The notes beneath the pieces were generated by a model that worked only from the letters and a program-made list of their open reading frames with translations, was not told the origin of the DNA and did not search any database. 64,000 nt of DNA from assembly GCA_002355495.1 (NCBI GenBank), contig AP017424.1:6141501-6205500 (forward strand). The letters run 5' to 3'. Shown piece after piece: positions 24,667-33,307 of this stretch (positions within the stretch are counted from its first letter, which is position 1; every line of letters begins with the position of its first letter). The stretch comes from Streptomyces laurentii. Its GTDB lineage: Bacteria > Actinomycetota > Actinomycetes > Streptomycetales > Streptomycetaceae. The position numbers and the translations under genes were made by a program.

Positions 24667-25023
24667 TCAGGGTGACGGAGTGTGGGCAATGGGGTGACGG
24701 GGTTCATAGAGGGGCAGTTCGGTACCACTCGGCAGCCGCACGGCCGCGACGAGGCCCCAGCGCTGGTCGGTGACAGGCCGTGAGATCTCCGCGCCCCGGT
24801 CCTCCAGGGTGCCGAGGGTCTGCGCGATGTCCTCGCACATCAGGTAGATCTCGTGCCACGGTTCACCGTCGGTGGGGTGGACCGCGATCTCGGCCGGCGG
24901 CAACCGGAAGATGAGCCAGCCGCGCCCCGCGTCGACATGGTCGAAGCCGACGACGTCCTTGAGGAAGTCGCGGTCCGCCTCCGCGTCCCGGGTGTAGATG
25001 ACCATATGCGCGCCGCTGAACAT
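24667..25023 (-). CDS. VOC family protein
   Basis: A 118-residue vicinal-oxygen-chelate protein beginning MFSGAHMVIYTRDAEADRDF, with paired modules and a closing SGTELPLYEP segment bearing the usual metal-ligand glutamate region. Several VOC proteins confer antibiotic or xenobiotic resistance, but no substrate is evident. It follows the HTH gene at 25138-25716 on the same strand, 114 bp downstream of it. Confidence 0.75.
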   Translation of the reverse strand: MFSGAHMVIYTRDAEADRDFLKDVVGFDHVDAGRGWLIFRLPPAEIAVHPTDGEPWHEIYLMCEDIAQTLGTLEDRGAEISRPVTDQRWGLVAAVRLPSGTELPLYEPRHPIAHTPSP

Positions 25024-25137
25024 GCCTCGATGGTCGCCTTCGGGGCGGTCGGCGGCAATCGCTCCGCTTCCGTACGGAGTAGGGGGGCGGGCGGTGGGGT
25101 GCGGCTCCGCGTCAGGGCCCCGCCGCGCGCGCCGCGG

Positions 25138-25716
25138 TCACGCCCGCCGCAGCCGCATCCGCTGGACCTGGCGGGCGAGGGTCCGGCGGGCGGGTGCAGT
25201 GCCCTCGGTGTACGGGCCGGCCGCCCCGCCCGTGTCGAGGGCGCGGGCGATCCGGTCGTACGCCTCCCGCGCCTCCTGGTGACGGGGGCCCAGGGCGGCC
25301 CGGTGGGTGCGGAGGTCCTCCTCGACGAGGCGGCGCAGCGCGTCCACGTTCCGTTCGGTGAAGCGTTTGCGGCCGCGCGCCAGGGCCTGGGTCAGGCGCG
25401 CGGACCGGGCCGTGCCGCCGCCCGCGGATCCGGTGGACTCGCCGGACTCGGCGACCTCCTCGGCGATCGCCTCCGCGAGGCCCCACAGGCGCCCTTCGAG
25501 CCAGGGCGCGTCCTCCTGGTCGAGCGCCAGCCCGCCCGTGTCCGCCGCGCCGTGGGATCCCGTCACCTGCTTGGAGACGGCCGGCTGGCTCATCCCGGCG
25601 AGCCGGGCGAGCCGGTCCTGGGTCCAGCCGGCGCCGGCCAGGACCCGGATCATCTCCGCGCGCAGCCGGCGCATCTCCTCGCCCGCGCGGATGACCTCGT
25701 TCAGCCCGGCGAACAT
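25138..25716 (-). CDS. Helix-turn-helix transcriptional regulator, probably N-terminally frameshifted
   Basis: A 192-residue protein with a clear HTH at about residues 25-55 (VLAGAGWTQDRLARLAGMSQPAVSKQV) and a helical C-terminal region (RFTERNVDALRRLVEEDLRTH). ATG 25716 is the only start in this frame and has no ribosome site. The frame stays open upstream with plausible coding text (ADPTEEQLAVM). A well-placed promoter (TATAAC box) points to a start at ATG 25884 or GTG 25887 in another frame. One indel in the Gly/Ala-repeat region between would join the two. It is divergent from the alpha/beta hydrolase gene and likely binds the 38-bp palindrome between them. Confidence 0.65.
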   Translation of the reverse strand: MFAGLNEVIRAGEEMRRLRAEMIRVLAGAGWTQDRLARLAGMSQPAVSKQVTGSHGAADTGGLALDQEDAPWLEGRLWGLAEAIAEEVAESGESTGSAGGGTARSARLTQALARGRKRFTERNVDALRRLVEEDLRTHRAALGPRHQEAREAYDRIARALDTGGAAGPYTEGTAPARRTLARQVQRMRLRRA

Positions 25717-25888
25717 GACGGCGAGCTGCTCCTCCGTCGGATCCGCCCCGGCCGCCCCCGCCTTGGTCGCCCCCGCCTTGGTCGTGCCCGCTCCGGTCGT
25801 GCCCGCTCCGGGCGCCCCGCCCCGGCCGCCCCCGTCGGTGTCGTCGGCGTGCTCGTCACGCTGCTGCCCTCCTCCACTGCCATCACCC

Positions 25889-25947
25889 CGTTATACAACG
25901 CGCTCGACAGAGGTCATAACCAGGTTGTACAACCGGGTTATGACCTC
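25889..25947. promoter_or_regulatory. Divergent promoter region with 38-bp near-perfect palindrome
   Basis: Bases 25910-25947 are symmetric at 18 of 19 paired positions: GAGGTCATAACC, a spacer base, GGTTGTACAACC, a spacer base, GGTTATGACCTC. A related CGTTATACAACG lies at 25889-25900. Rightward, TCGACA (25904) and TACAAC (25928) are spaced 18 bp and place the start near ATG 25940. Leftward, ATGACC and TATAAC make the opposite promoter. The outer arms overlap both promoters, ideal for a repressor acting on both genes. Confidence 0.7.
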
Positions 25948-26845
25948 GATGGCCTCACCAACCCCGGATTTCCTCACCGCCCCCGACGGCACCCGGCTCG
26001 CCTTCCGCGCCCTCGGTTCCGGCGCCCCGCTGCTCTGCGTCCCCGGTGGCCCCACCGATTGCGGCTACCTCGGCGACCTGGGCGGTCTCGCCGCCCACCG
26101 CACCCTGCTGCTGCCCGACCCGCGCGGCACCGGATGTTCCGCCGTGCCCGCCGACCCCGCCTCGTACCGCTCCGACCGGCTCGCCGACGACATCGAGACG
26201 CTGCGCGCCCACCTCGGGGTCGAACGGATCGACCTGCTCGGCCATTCGGCGGGCGCCAACGTCGCCGTCCAGTACGCCGCACGCCACCCGCACCGCGTCG
26301 GCCGGCTCCTCCTCGTCACTCCCGGCACCCGCGCCGTCGGCATCGACACCACCGTCGAGGAACGCCTGGCGCTCGCGCGGCGCCGCGCGCACGAGCCGTG
26401 GTTCCCCGCCGCGTACGCCGCCCTCGAAGCCGTCAACGCGGGCACCGGCACGGACGCCGACTGGGAGGCCGTCACCCCCTTCCGGTACGGCCGCTGGGAC
26501 GCCGCCGCCCGCCGCCATCACGCCGCGGCCCGGCCCGCGAACCCCGAGGCCGTCGCCCGCTTCGGCACCGAGGGCGCCTTCGCTCCGGACGCCACCCGCG
26601 CCGCCCTCGCCGGCCTTGCCGCCCCGGTCCTGGTGCTCGCGGGCGAGCATGACCTCAACAGCCCGCCGTCGGCGGTCGCGTCGCTCGCCGCCCTGTTCAC
26701 GGCCGCCTCGCACCTCGCGCACACGGTCCAGTCCGGCGCGGGCCACTACCCGTGGCTGGACGATCCCGCCCGCTTCACCGCGACCCTGACGGACTTCCTG
26801 GAGACCACGCCACCCGCGCCCCGCCCTGTCGGTGGCGTGTCGTAA
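25940..26845 (+). CDS. Alpha/beta hydrolase (proline-iminopeptidase-like)
   Basis: A 301-residue serine hydrolase with an intact triad: nucleophile in LLGHSAGANVAVQYA, acid in VLAGEHDLNSP, histidine in SGAGHYPWLDDP. The oxyanion strand is PLLCVPGGPTDCGYL. The GGPTDCGYL and DPRGTGCS segments resemble prolyl aminopeptidase relatives. ATG 25940 lies inside the 38-bp palindrome and fits a leaderless transcript; ATG 25949 is the other option. It is presumably controlled by the divergent HTH protein. The substrate is unknown. Confidence 0.85.
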   Translation: MTSMASPTPDFLTAPDGTRLAFRALGSGAPLLCVPGGPTDCGYLGDLGGLAAHRTLLLPDPRGTGCSAVPADPASYRSDRLADDIETLRAHLGVERIDLLGHSAGANVAVQYAARHPHRVGRLLLVTPGTRAVGIDTTVEERLALARRRAHEPWFPAAYAALEAVNAGTGTDADWEAVTPFRYGRWDAAARRHHAAARPANPEAVARFGTEGAFAPDATRAALAGLAAPVLVLAGEHDLNSPPSAVASLAALFTAASHLAHTVQSGAGHYPWLDDPARFTATLTDFLETTPPAPRPVGGVS

Positions 26846-26919
26846 CGTCCCGGACGCCTTGCCCCGCCCCATCTCGCCCCGCCCGCCCCTCCGCCTCGCG
26901 CCCGTTCCCCGGAGACCCC

Positions 26920-28046
26920 GTGCCGCACCCCGCCCGTCTCGTGGCCACCCTCGCCGCCCCGCTGCCCTTCACCGGCGCGGACGACACCTCCTGGCTGACG
27001 CCCTGGCCGGCCGCCCGGCTGCTCGTCCAGCGCGGGGAGACGGAACTGATCGTGCGGCAGGTGGCGGCACCGGCCACGGCCGAGCCGATCCGCTTCCCGG
27101 CGCCCTGGCCGCGCCGGTGCGGGGACGCGGTCGTCTCACCCGACGCCACCCTGGCCGTCTTCTCGGGGCCGCACGGGCTGCGGGCCGTCGACCGGACCGG
27201 GGCCGTGCGCTGGGAACTCGGCCACGCCTGCTGGGCGCCTTGCCCGGAGGGCGGGGCGGTCACCTCGTACGCGGCGGACGATCACGCGCACCGGTACGCG
27301 CCCAGCGGCTCCACGTGCTTCTCGGCCGACGGCACGCTCGTCTGGGCGCACGTCCGCGGCCCTCTCGCGGGCGACGCGCCCGTCCAGGGACCGGGCTCGG
27401 GCGAGGAGGAATGGCTCGTCCTGGACGCGGCGGACGGCTCGGTTCTCGCGCGCGCCGAGACGGGCACCGCGGCGGCCGGCTCGTTCCATGTACCGCACCC
27501 GGATCCCTCGCGCATGGGGCTGACTATCGGCGAGGGCCAGGACGGCTCCCCGCTGCGGTGGGGGCGCTTCGACGGGCGCGCCCTCACCGTCGACCGTCTC
27601 GGCGACGACGACCTCGTCCTGCTGGCCGTCGGCCCCGGCGGCGACCGCCTGCTCACCGTGACCCACGATCAGGACACACTCGCCGTCCGCCGGCTCGCCG
27701 ATGGAGCGGTGACGGCGGCACTCGACGCGTCCGCCATCCCGCCACGAGCCCCGAGTCCAGGGACGAGGAGGAGGGGGAGGACGAGCAGGACGAGGAGGAA
27801 GCGGACCCGGCGTACTTCGACTACGCGGGAGGCTTCGTCGACGAGGACACCGCCGTCTTCGGATCGGTCGAGAGCGACGACGAGCACGGCGACCTCCGGC
27901 ACTGGCTCGTCGACACGGCCCGGATGGTGCGCGTCGAGCGGATCGGCTACCCCTTCCCGGTGGAGGTCCCGCCCACGGCCCTGGGCGACGGCACCTGGTA
28001 CACGACGTCCCGGGCCGACAACGCCCTCCACGTCTGGTCCCGCTGA
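26920..28046 (+). pseudogene. Acidic beta-propeller-like hypothetical protein, frameshifted near 27745
   Basis: Reading starts at GTG 26920 with GGAGACCCC upstream. The first frame gives about 275 residues of repeated blade-like strands (DAVVSPDATLAVFSGPHGLRAVDRTGAVRWELG). Near 27740-27755 the coding text moves to the next frame, as if one base were missing. It then continues with a very acidic stretch (ESRDEEEGEDEQDEEEADP) and a conserved-looking end (YFDYAGGFVDEDTAVFGSV; DGTWYTTSRADNALHVWSR) to TGA at 28046. The repaired product would be about 375 residues. I do not recognise a function. It is listed as broken because the frame change is clear, though sequence error is possible. Confidence 0.65.
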
Positions 28047-28241
28047 CGCGCCTTCGGCGAGCCCCGGCGGCCCCGTGGGACGCGCCCACCTCCAGGTGAT
28101 CGGGCATATGGCTGACAGCGAGCCACTCCCGGGCGTGTCAAGGAAGCGTGACCGGGCAGCGGTGGTCGTTTTGCCGCTCTTATGGCATTGACATCCCGTG
28201 ATCGTCGTCAGGGACGCCGCCAATCAAAGGAGCGAAACGGG

Positions 28242-30503
28242 GTGTTGCGCCGTTTGTGGGGTCTAGCGGGGGGTCGCGGGGCTGATGACCGCGTGCCTGA
28301 TGCTGCCAGGACAGCAACAGGCGTATGCCGCGGCCGGTGACCCCTTCCCCGGGGGGCCCGGCCTGGTCTTCGTGGCCCAGGGACCGGCGCCCGGTGAACC
28401 GACCACCCTCTACGAGGCCGTCCAGGGCACGGGCCAGGTCACCTTCGTCCGGGAGAGCACCGCCACCTTCGGCCACAACGCCATGGGCTTCCGCGCCGCG
28501 GACCGGTACCTCCACGCCATCAACAACAACGACGGCCTCGCCCGTATCGGCCAGGGCGGCGTCGCCACCAACACCGGCCAGGTCGGCCTGCCCTCCAGCG
28601 GCACCTTCAGCTACAACCAGGGCACCTTCGGCGACGGACCCACCGCGGACACGCTCTACGTCCGCCAGTCCACGACCGACAACAGCCTGTACGCCGTCGA
28701 CGTCCCCACCCACACCTCGCACCGGATCGCGCTCTCCTCCAACGTCCCGAACCTGTCCGACATCGTCTGGAAGGACGGCTACATCTGGGGCGTGTACGGA
28801 GAGGGCCACCAGCTCTACCGCATCGACCCCGCCACCGGCACCGTCCTCGTGGTCGCCCTGCCCGGGCTCCCCGCGAACCCGTACGGGGCCCAGTGGGTCT
28901 ACGGCAACGGCAACATCGGCATCTCGAACAACGTCACCGGCACCGTCTACCAGCTCCGCATCAACAACCCGACGTCCGCCACCCCCACGGCCACCATCCT
29001 CTCCTCGACCAGGGGCCCGGCGAACACACAGAACGACGGAGCGTCCGTCCCCGGCGAGCCCGCCGACCTCGCGATCACCAAGGAAGGGCCGTCGACCTGG
29101 GCGCCGGGCGACACGATCTTGTACACCCTGCGGATCCACAACAACGGCCCTGGCAACTCCTCCGGCTACATCGTCACGGACACTCTGCCGGACAACCTGA
29201 GCAACCCCCAGACCACGACGCCCGGCTGCGCCATCGTCACCCAGGGCGGCCGGAACCTCGTGCAGTGCACCGGCGCCGCGCTCGCCGACGGGGCCGACGC
29301 CCCGGAGATCACCATCACCGGCACCGCCCCGGCCACGCCCGGCACCGACTGCGTCGCCGACGGGATCGACAACACGGCGCAGGTGGTCGGCAACGAGGAC
29401 GACCCCGACCAGGGCAACAACACGGCCCACTCCACGGCCTGCCCGGCGGGGCAGGTCGAGCCGTCCTTCACCGTCTCCAAGGCCGCGTCCGTCGGACCCG
29501 ACGGCTTCGTGGGCTCCGGTGACAGCGTCACGTACACGGTCACCGTCACCAACAACGGCACCGTGGACTACACCGTCGACAATCCGGCGACCTTCACGGA
29601 CGACCTGAGCGATGTCACCGACGACGCCAAGGTGGACCCGGCCTCCCTGACGGGCGGCGCCCAGCTGCTCGACGGCGGCGTCTCCTGGTCCGGCCCGCTG
29701 GCCGCCGGCGCGACCCACACGGTCACGTACACGGTCGTCGTCAACGGCCCCGACCAGGGCAACCACGTCCTGCGCAACGGCGTCGTCCCCGGCCCCACCG
29801 GCACCTGCACCACGGCCGACGCCTGCATCACCACGATCCCCGTCGCCGCCTGGGCGGCAAGGTCACCTACACGGTGACCGTCACGAGCACGGGCACCACC
29901 GCGTTCACCGCTGCCGATCCGGCCTCGTTCACGGACGACTTGTCGGGTGTGCTGGACGACGCGACGTACAGCAACGACGCCACGGGCGGTGCGACGGTCA
30001 CGGGGACACGCTGAGCTGGTCGGGTCCGCTCGCTGTCGGGGCCACGGTCACCCTCACGTACAGCGTCACCGTCAACGACCCGGACACCGGCGACCGGCAC
30101 CTGCGCAACGCCGTCACCCCGGGGACCAGCGGCACCTGTGCCACCACCGGCACCTGCACCACCGACGTGCCCGTCACCGTCGTCCCGCCGGCCGAGTCGT
30201 CGCTGTCGCTGGCGAAGCGGGCGGAGACGCAGGGGCCGTTCGAGGTCGGCGACCAGGTCACGTACGTCTACACGGTCACCAACACCAACACCGGCACCAC
30301 CACCCTGACCGACATCACCGTCGCCGACGACCTGGTCTCCCAGGTCACCTGTGACGAGACCACCCTCGCGCCCGGCCCGCGCCACCATCACCGTGATCAA
30401 GAAGGGCAAGCCCACCCCGCCGTGCAAGGAGTACGGCGAGTGCCCTGACTACGGCGGCGGCTACGACCGCGCCAAGGCCACGACCGGCTCCCACCACGCC
30501 TGA
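28242..30503 (+). pseudogene. Secreted DUF11-repeat surface protein with several frame breaks
   Basis: AAAGGAGCG lies upstream of GTG 28242. If one G is removed from the six-G run at 28268-28273, the frame reads a textbook signal peptide (MLRRLWGLAGVAGLMTAC, ending QAYAAA). A beta-propeller-like domain follows, then DUF11/conserved-repeat domains (DLAITKEGPSTWAPGDTILY; TVSKAASVGPDGFVGSGDSV). Further breaks occur near 29850 (one base missing or a collapsed repeat), near 30004 (one missing) and near 30375 (one extra C). The final frame ends VIKKGKPTPPCKEYGECPDY and a stop at 30503. Without repair, only ATG 28285 to 29877 reads as one frame. The intact protein would be a wall- or matrix-associated secreted protein. 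Confidence 0.7.
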
Positions 30504-30550
30504 CATCCCCAAGGCCCGCCCCAGCGAAGGCCTGACACCCGCACAGCAGC

Positions 30551-30583
30551 CGCGCCCTCGCCCCTCTACGGGGTGGGGGCGCG
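30551..30583 (+). terminator. Hairpin terminator
   Basis: CGCGCCCTCGCCCC pairs with GGGGTGGGGGCGCG around a short TCTAC loop, between the DUF11 gene and arr. Confidence 0.6.
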
Positions 30584-30689
30584 GTGCGTCGTACGGGGTT
30601 GCCGGCCCGCGTTCGCCGGATACCCCGCCCCGGGCGGGCCCCTCCGATAGCGTGGCCCGGATCCATTCGACTCTCCCAGGGAGCGCAGG

Positions 30690-31117
30690 GTGAACGAACC
30701 GGTCCGGTGGGGCAGCGACGATCCCGGCCCCTTCTTCCACGGCACGAAGGCCGACCTCGCCGTCGGCGCCCTCCTGGAGCCGGGCTTCGGCTCCAACTTC
30801 GGCAAGGGCTACAAGGCGAACTTCGTCTACATGACCGCCACCCTGGACGCCGCCGTCTGGGGAGCCGAGCTGGCCGTCGGAGTGGACGAGGACCAGCGGA
30901 TCTACCTCGTCGAACCCACCGGCTTCTTCGAGGACGACCCGAACCTACGGACACGCGGTTCCCCGGCAACCCGACCCGGTCCTACCGCACGCGCCTGCCC
31001 CTGCGCGTCGTCGCGGAGGTCCGGAAGTGGCAGGGACACCCGCCCGAGGTCCTTCAGAACATGCGGGACAATCTCGCGAAGCTCAAGGCCGAGGGCGTCG
31101 AGGCCATCAACGACTGA
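30690..31117 (+). pseudogene. arr: Rifampin ADP-ribosyltransferase Arr, single-base frameshift
   Basis: The first frame from GTG 30690 (GGGAG upstream) gives GPFFHGTKADLAVGALLEPG, then VYMTATLDAAVWGAELAVG and RIYLVEPTGFFEDDPNL, the unmistakable start and middle of Arr. After DDPNL at about 30945 the conserved continuation (FPGNPTRSYRTRLPLRVVAE, then HPPEVLQNMRDNL) is in the next frame, so one base is missing. Repaired length would be 142 residues, the family norm. Arr transfers ADP-ribose from NAD to rifamycins and inactivates them. As written the gene is broken. Its 3' end overlaps the convergent AsnC gene by 11 bp. Confidence 0.85.
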
Positions 31118-31553
31118 CCGGGCGCCGGGGGAGCGGGGAGGAGTAGACGACGCTGGTCGTGACGGAGCCGAGGCCGCCGATCCGGCCCGTGATCTCCTCC
31201 AGGTGGCGCATGGAGCGGGCGGCGACCTTGATGACGAAGCAGTCGTCGCCGGTCACATGATGGGCTTCGAGGATCTCCGGCATCGGCTTGACCAGGTCGT
31301 GGAAGGGCTTGTAGTTGCTGTTCGGGTAGCGCAGCCGGACGAACGCCATGATCGTCAGCCCGACCTTCTCCGGGTCGACGACCGCCGCGTAACCGCTGAT
31401 GATCCCCGCCTCCTCCAGCCGGCGTACGCGCTCGGTGACCGCGCTCGCCGACATGGAGACGGTGCGCGCGAGGTCGGCGAAGCTGGCCCGGCCGTCGTGC
31501 TGGAGGACGTCGAGGATGCGCCAGTCGAGGGCGTCAGGGGAAAACACGGTCAT
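31107..31553 (-). CDS. Lrp/AsnC family transcriptional regulator
   Basis: A 148-residue regulator with an N-terminal AsnC HTH (LDWRILDVLQHDGRASFADLARTVSMSASAVTERVRRLEEAG) and a C-terminal RAM ligand-binding domain (AFVRLRYPNSNYKPFHDLV; HHVTGDDCFVIKVAARSM). ATG 31553 gives the usual length; longer in-frame starts reach upstream without homology. It is divergent from the rhodanese gene, a frequent pairing in Streptomyces, and probably controls it in response to an amino acid or sulfur compound. Confidence 0.88.
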   Translation of the reverse strand: MTVFSPDALDWRILDVLQHDGRASFADLARTVSMSASAVTERVRRLEEAGIISGYAAVVDPEKVGLTIMAFVRLRYPNSNYKPFHDLVKPMPEILEAHHVTGDDCFVIKVAARSMRHLEEITGRIGGLGSVTTSVVYSSPLPRRPVSR

Positions 31554-31651
31554 GGCCGAGAAGTAACACGGATTCCCCTGCCGGAACAGCCGGAGACCGT
31601 GGACGACACCTTCAGTGCGCCGGTCACGCCCCGTAGTTTCGAGGTGTCGAA

Positions 31652-31676
31652 AGCGGCTCAAGCAGCTCAAGCCGCT
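31652..31676. promoter_or_regulatory. Candidate AsnC operator upstream of rhodanese
   Basis: AGCGGCT (31652-31658) and AGCCGCT (31670-31676) form a 7-bp inverted repeat. Between them GCTCAAGC occurs twice in tandem. It lies about 50 bp upstream of the rhodanese start, in the divergent region with the AsnC gene. Confidence 0.45.
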
Positions 31677-31722
31677 CACCGGGTGGGTCCGCACACCCCG
31701 TCACCACGAAAGGCCCTGACCC

Positions 31723-32220
31723 ATGACCACGACCGCCCCGAGCCCCGTCTCGTCCCCCGCCGCCAACCCCGTCCTGCGGGTCGCCCCCGCGTCGCCCGCC
31801 GAGGCCGCCGCCCACTTCCGCGCCTCGCTGGCCCTGTACGCCGACGTGTCGGACGTCGCCGCCGCGCTCGCGGCCGGCGGTGACCCGGGATTCGTCCTGC
31901 TCGACTCCCGTTCCACCGAGTCCTGGGACCAGGGGCACGTCCCCGGCGCGGTCCACCTGCCCACCGCGCTCATTCCGGAGCGAGCCGCCGCCCTGCTCGA
32001 CCCGGCGGTGCCCGTCGTCACCTACTGCTGGGGACCCGGCTGCGACGGCGCCACCCGCGCGGCCCTCGCCCTGGCCGAGCTCGGCTACCGGGTCAAGGAG
32101 ATGCTCGGCGGATTCGAGTACTGGGCGCGGGAGGGCTTCGCGTACGAGACCTGGGAGGGCACGGAGCAGCGCGCCGCCGACCCCCTGACCGCCCCGGTAG
32201 CGGGCACCTGCGGCTGCTGA
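31723..32220 (+). CDS. Rhodanese-like domain protein
   Basis: A 165-residue single rhodanese domain. The conserved strand FVLLDSRSTESWDQGHVPGAVHLP leads to the active-site loop VTYCWGPGCDGATRAALALAELGY, whose first cysteine is at the persulfide position. Rhodaneses transfer sulfane sulfur. The N-terminal 30 residues are Ala/Pro/Ser-rich and lack an obvious signal peptide. The C-terminus ends in GTCGC, two extra cysteines that could bind metal or relay sulfur. It is likely regulated by the divergent AsnC protein. Confidence 0.86.
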   Translation: MTTTAPSPVSSPAANPVLRVAPASPAEAAAHFRASLALYADVSDVAAALAAGGDPGFVLLDSRSTESWDQGHVPGAVHLPTALIPERAAALLDPAVPVVTYCWGPGCDGATRAALALAELGYRVKEMLGGFEYWAREGFAYETWEGTEQRAADPLTAPVAGTCGC

Positions 32221-32304
32221 TCCGACATCGAACCGGACGGGACTCCCTGCCGTCGCCGGGCCGGCGGAAGCACCCCGTCTCTGTGAGCAACTGCGTTTGT
32301 TTCA

Positions 32305-32332
32305 TTGACATTTCATGCAGAAGTCCTAGCGT
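32305..32332 (+). promoter_or_regulatory. Promoter of the LPMO gene
   Basis: TTGACA at 32305-32310 and TAGCGT at 32327-32332 are spaced 16 bp, a good sigma-70/HrdB-type promoter. The transcription start would fall within the CebR-like palindrome that follows directly. Confidence 0.65.
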
Positions 32333-32346
32333 TGGGAGCGCTCCCA
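32333..32346. promoter_or_regulatory. CebR box (cellobiose/cellotriose-responsive operator)
   Basis: TGGGAGCGCTCCCA is a perfect 14-bp palindrome identical to the consensus known for CebR, the LacI-type repressor of cellulose utilisation in Streptomyces. It sits directly downstream of the -10 element, a blocking position for a repressor, 27 nt before the LPMO start. Confidence 0.88.
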
Positions 32347-32373
32347 CAGTCAACAACTGGAAGGAGTTCCCCC

Positions 32374-33048
32374 ATGCGTCAACAGAGTCCGTTAAGCGGG
32401 CGTACGCGGTCGCCCCTCCGCCGGCCTCTCCAGGTGCTCGTCGTGCTGCTCGCCGTGGTCGCCGGCGCACTGACCTGGTCGGCCCCCGCCCAGGCGCACG
32501 GCACCATCGTCGAACCCGCCTCCCGCGCGTACCAGTGCTGGAAGACGTGGGGCAACGACCACACGAACCCGGCCATGCAGACCCAGGACCCCATGTGCTG
32601 GCAGGCGTTCCAGGCCAACCCCGACACCATGTGGAACTGGATGAGCGCGCTCCGCGACGGCCTCGGCGGCCAGTTCCAGGCGAAGACCCCCGACGGGACG
32701 CTCTGCAGCAACAACCTGTCGAGGAATGCCGGCCTGGACAAGCCCGGGCAGTGGAGGACCACCACCATCGGCAACAACTTCTCGGTCCACCTGCGCGACC
32801 AGGCGTCCCACGGTGCCGACTACTTCAAGGTCTATGTGAGCAAGCAGGGCTACGACCCCAAGACGCAGACGCTGGGCTGGGGCAACCTCGACTTCATCAC
32901 ACAGACCGGCCGCTACGCCCCCGCGGGGGACATCACGTTCCCCGTCCAGACGTCCGGCTACAGCGGACACCACATCCTGTTCGTGATCTGGCAGGCCTCG
33001 CACCTCGACCAGGCTTACATGTGGTGCAGCGACGTGAACTTCGGCTGA
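32374..33048 (+). CDS. Secreted lytic polysaccharide monooxygenase, AA10 family
   Basis: A 224-residue precursor. The signal peptide (basic RSPLRRPLQ, hydrophobic VLVVLLAVVAGAL, cleavage after APAQA) exposes His42 as the mature N-terminal histidine. With His146 (DQASHGADYF) this forms the copper histidine brace. Paired cysteines and the closing HLDQAYMWCSDVNFG are typical of single-domain AA10 enzymes that oxidatively cleave crystalline cellulose or chitin outside the cell. No carbohydrate-binding module is attached. AAGGAG precedes ATG 32374. A perfect CebR box in the promoter argues for cellulose induction. Confidence 0.93.
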   Translation: MRQQSPLSGRTRSPLRRPLQVLVVLLAVVAGALTWSAPAQAHGTIVEPASRAYQCWKTWGNDHTNPAMQTQDPMCWQAFQANPDTMWNWMSALRDGLGGQFQAKTPDGTLCSNNLSRNAGLDKPGQWRTTTIGNNFSVHLRDQASHGADYFKVYVSKQGYDPKTQTLGWGNLDFITQTGRYAPAGDITFPVQTSGYSGHHILFVIWQASHLDQAYMWCSDVNFG

Positions 33049-33120
33049 GCCGGGGAGCGCCGTACCCGGCACCGGCCTCGGCCGGGCGCCGGTGACCCGC
33101 CGCCCGGCCGGCCAGGCTCC

Positions 33121-33158
33121 GTCGGGGCAGGGGACTCGATGAGTCACCCTGGCCCGAC
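33121..33158 (+). terminator. Strong terminator hairpin after LPMO
   Basis: GTCGGGGCAGGG pairs with CCCTGGCCCGAC (one mismatch), and inside it ACTC pairs with GAGT around GAT. It lies between the convergent LPMO and beta-propeller genes. Confidence 0.75.
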
Positions 33159-33307
33159 GGGGCTTCCCGCGTTCCTGGACGGGTTCACGTACGGGAGGCG
33201 AGAGCCTGGGTACGGGGCAGCGTGCCGCCGACCCCTCGGCGGCCCCGGCCGTGGGCGCCTGCGGCTCCTGGCCCGCGCCGACGGCGGCACCCTCCGGACG
33301 GCGTCCC

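Noticed and set aside
26832..26920. Earlier start for the broken propeller-like gene in the frame of its second half
   Set aside because: The text upstream of the frame break in that frame is Arg/Pro-rich and non-coding in character; the GTG 26920 frame carries the protein-like sequence.
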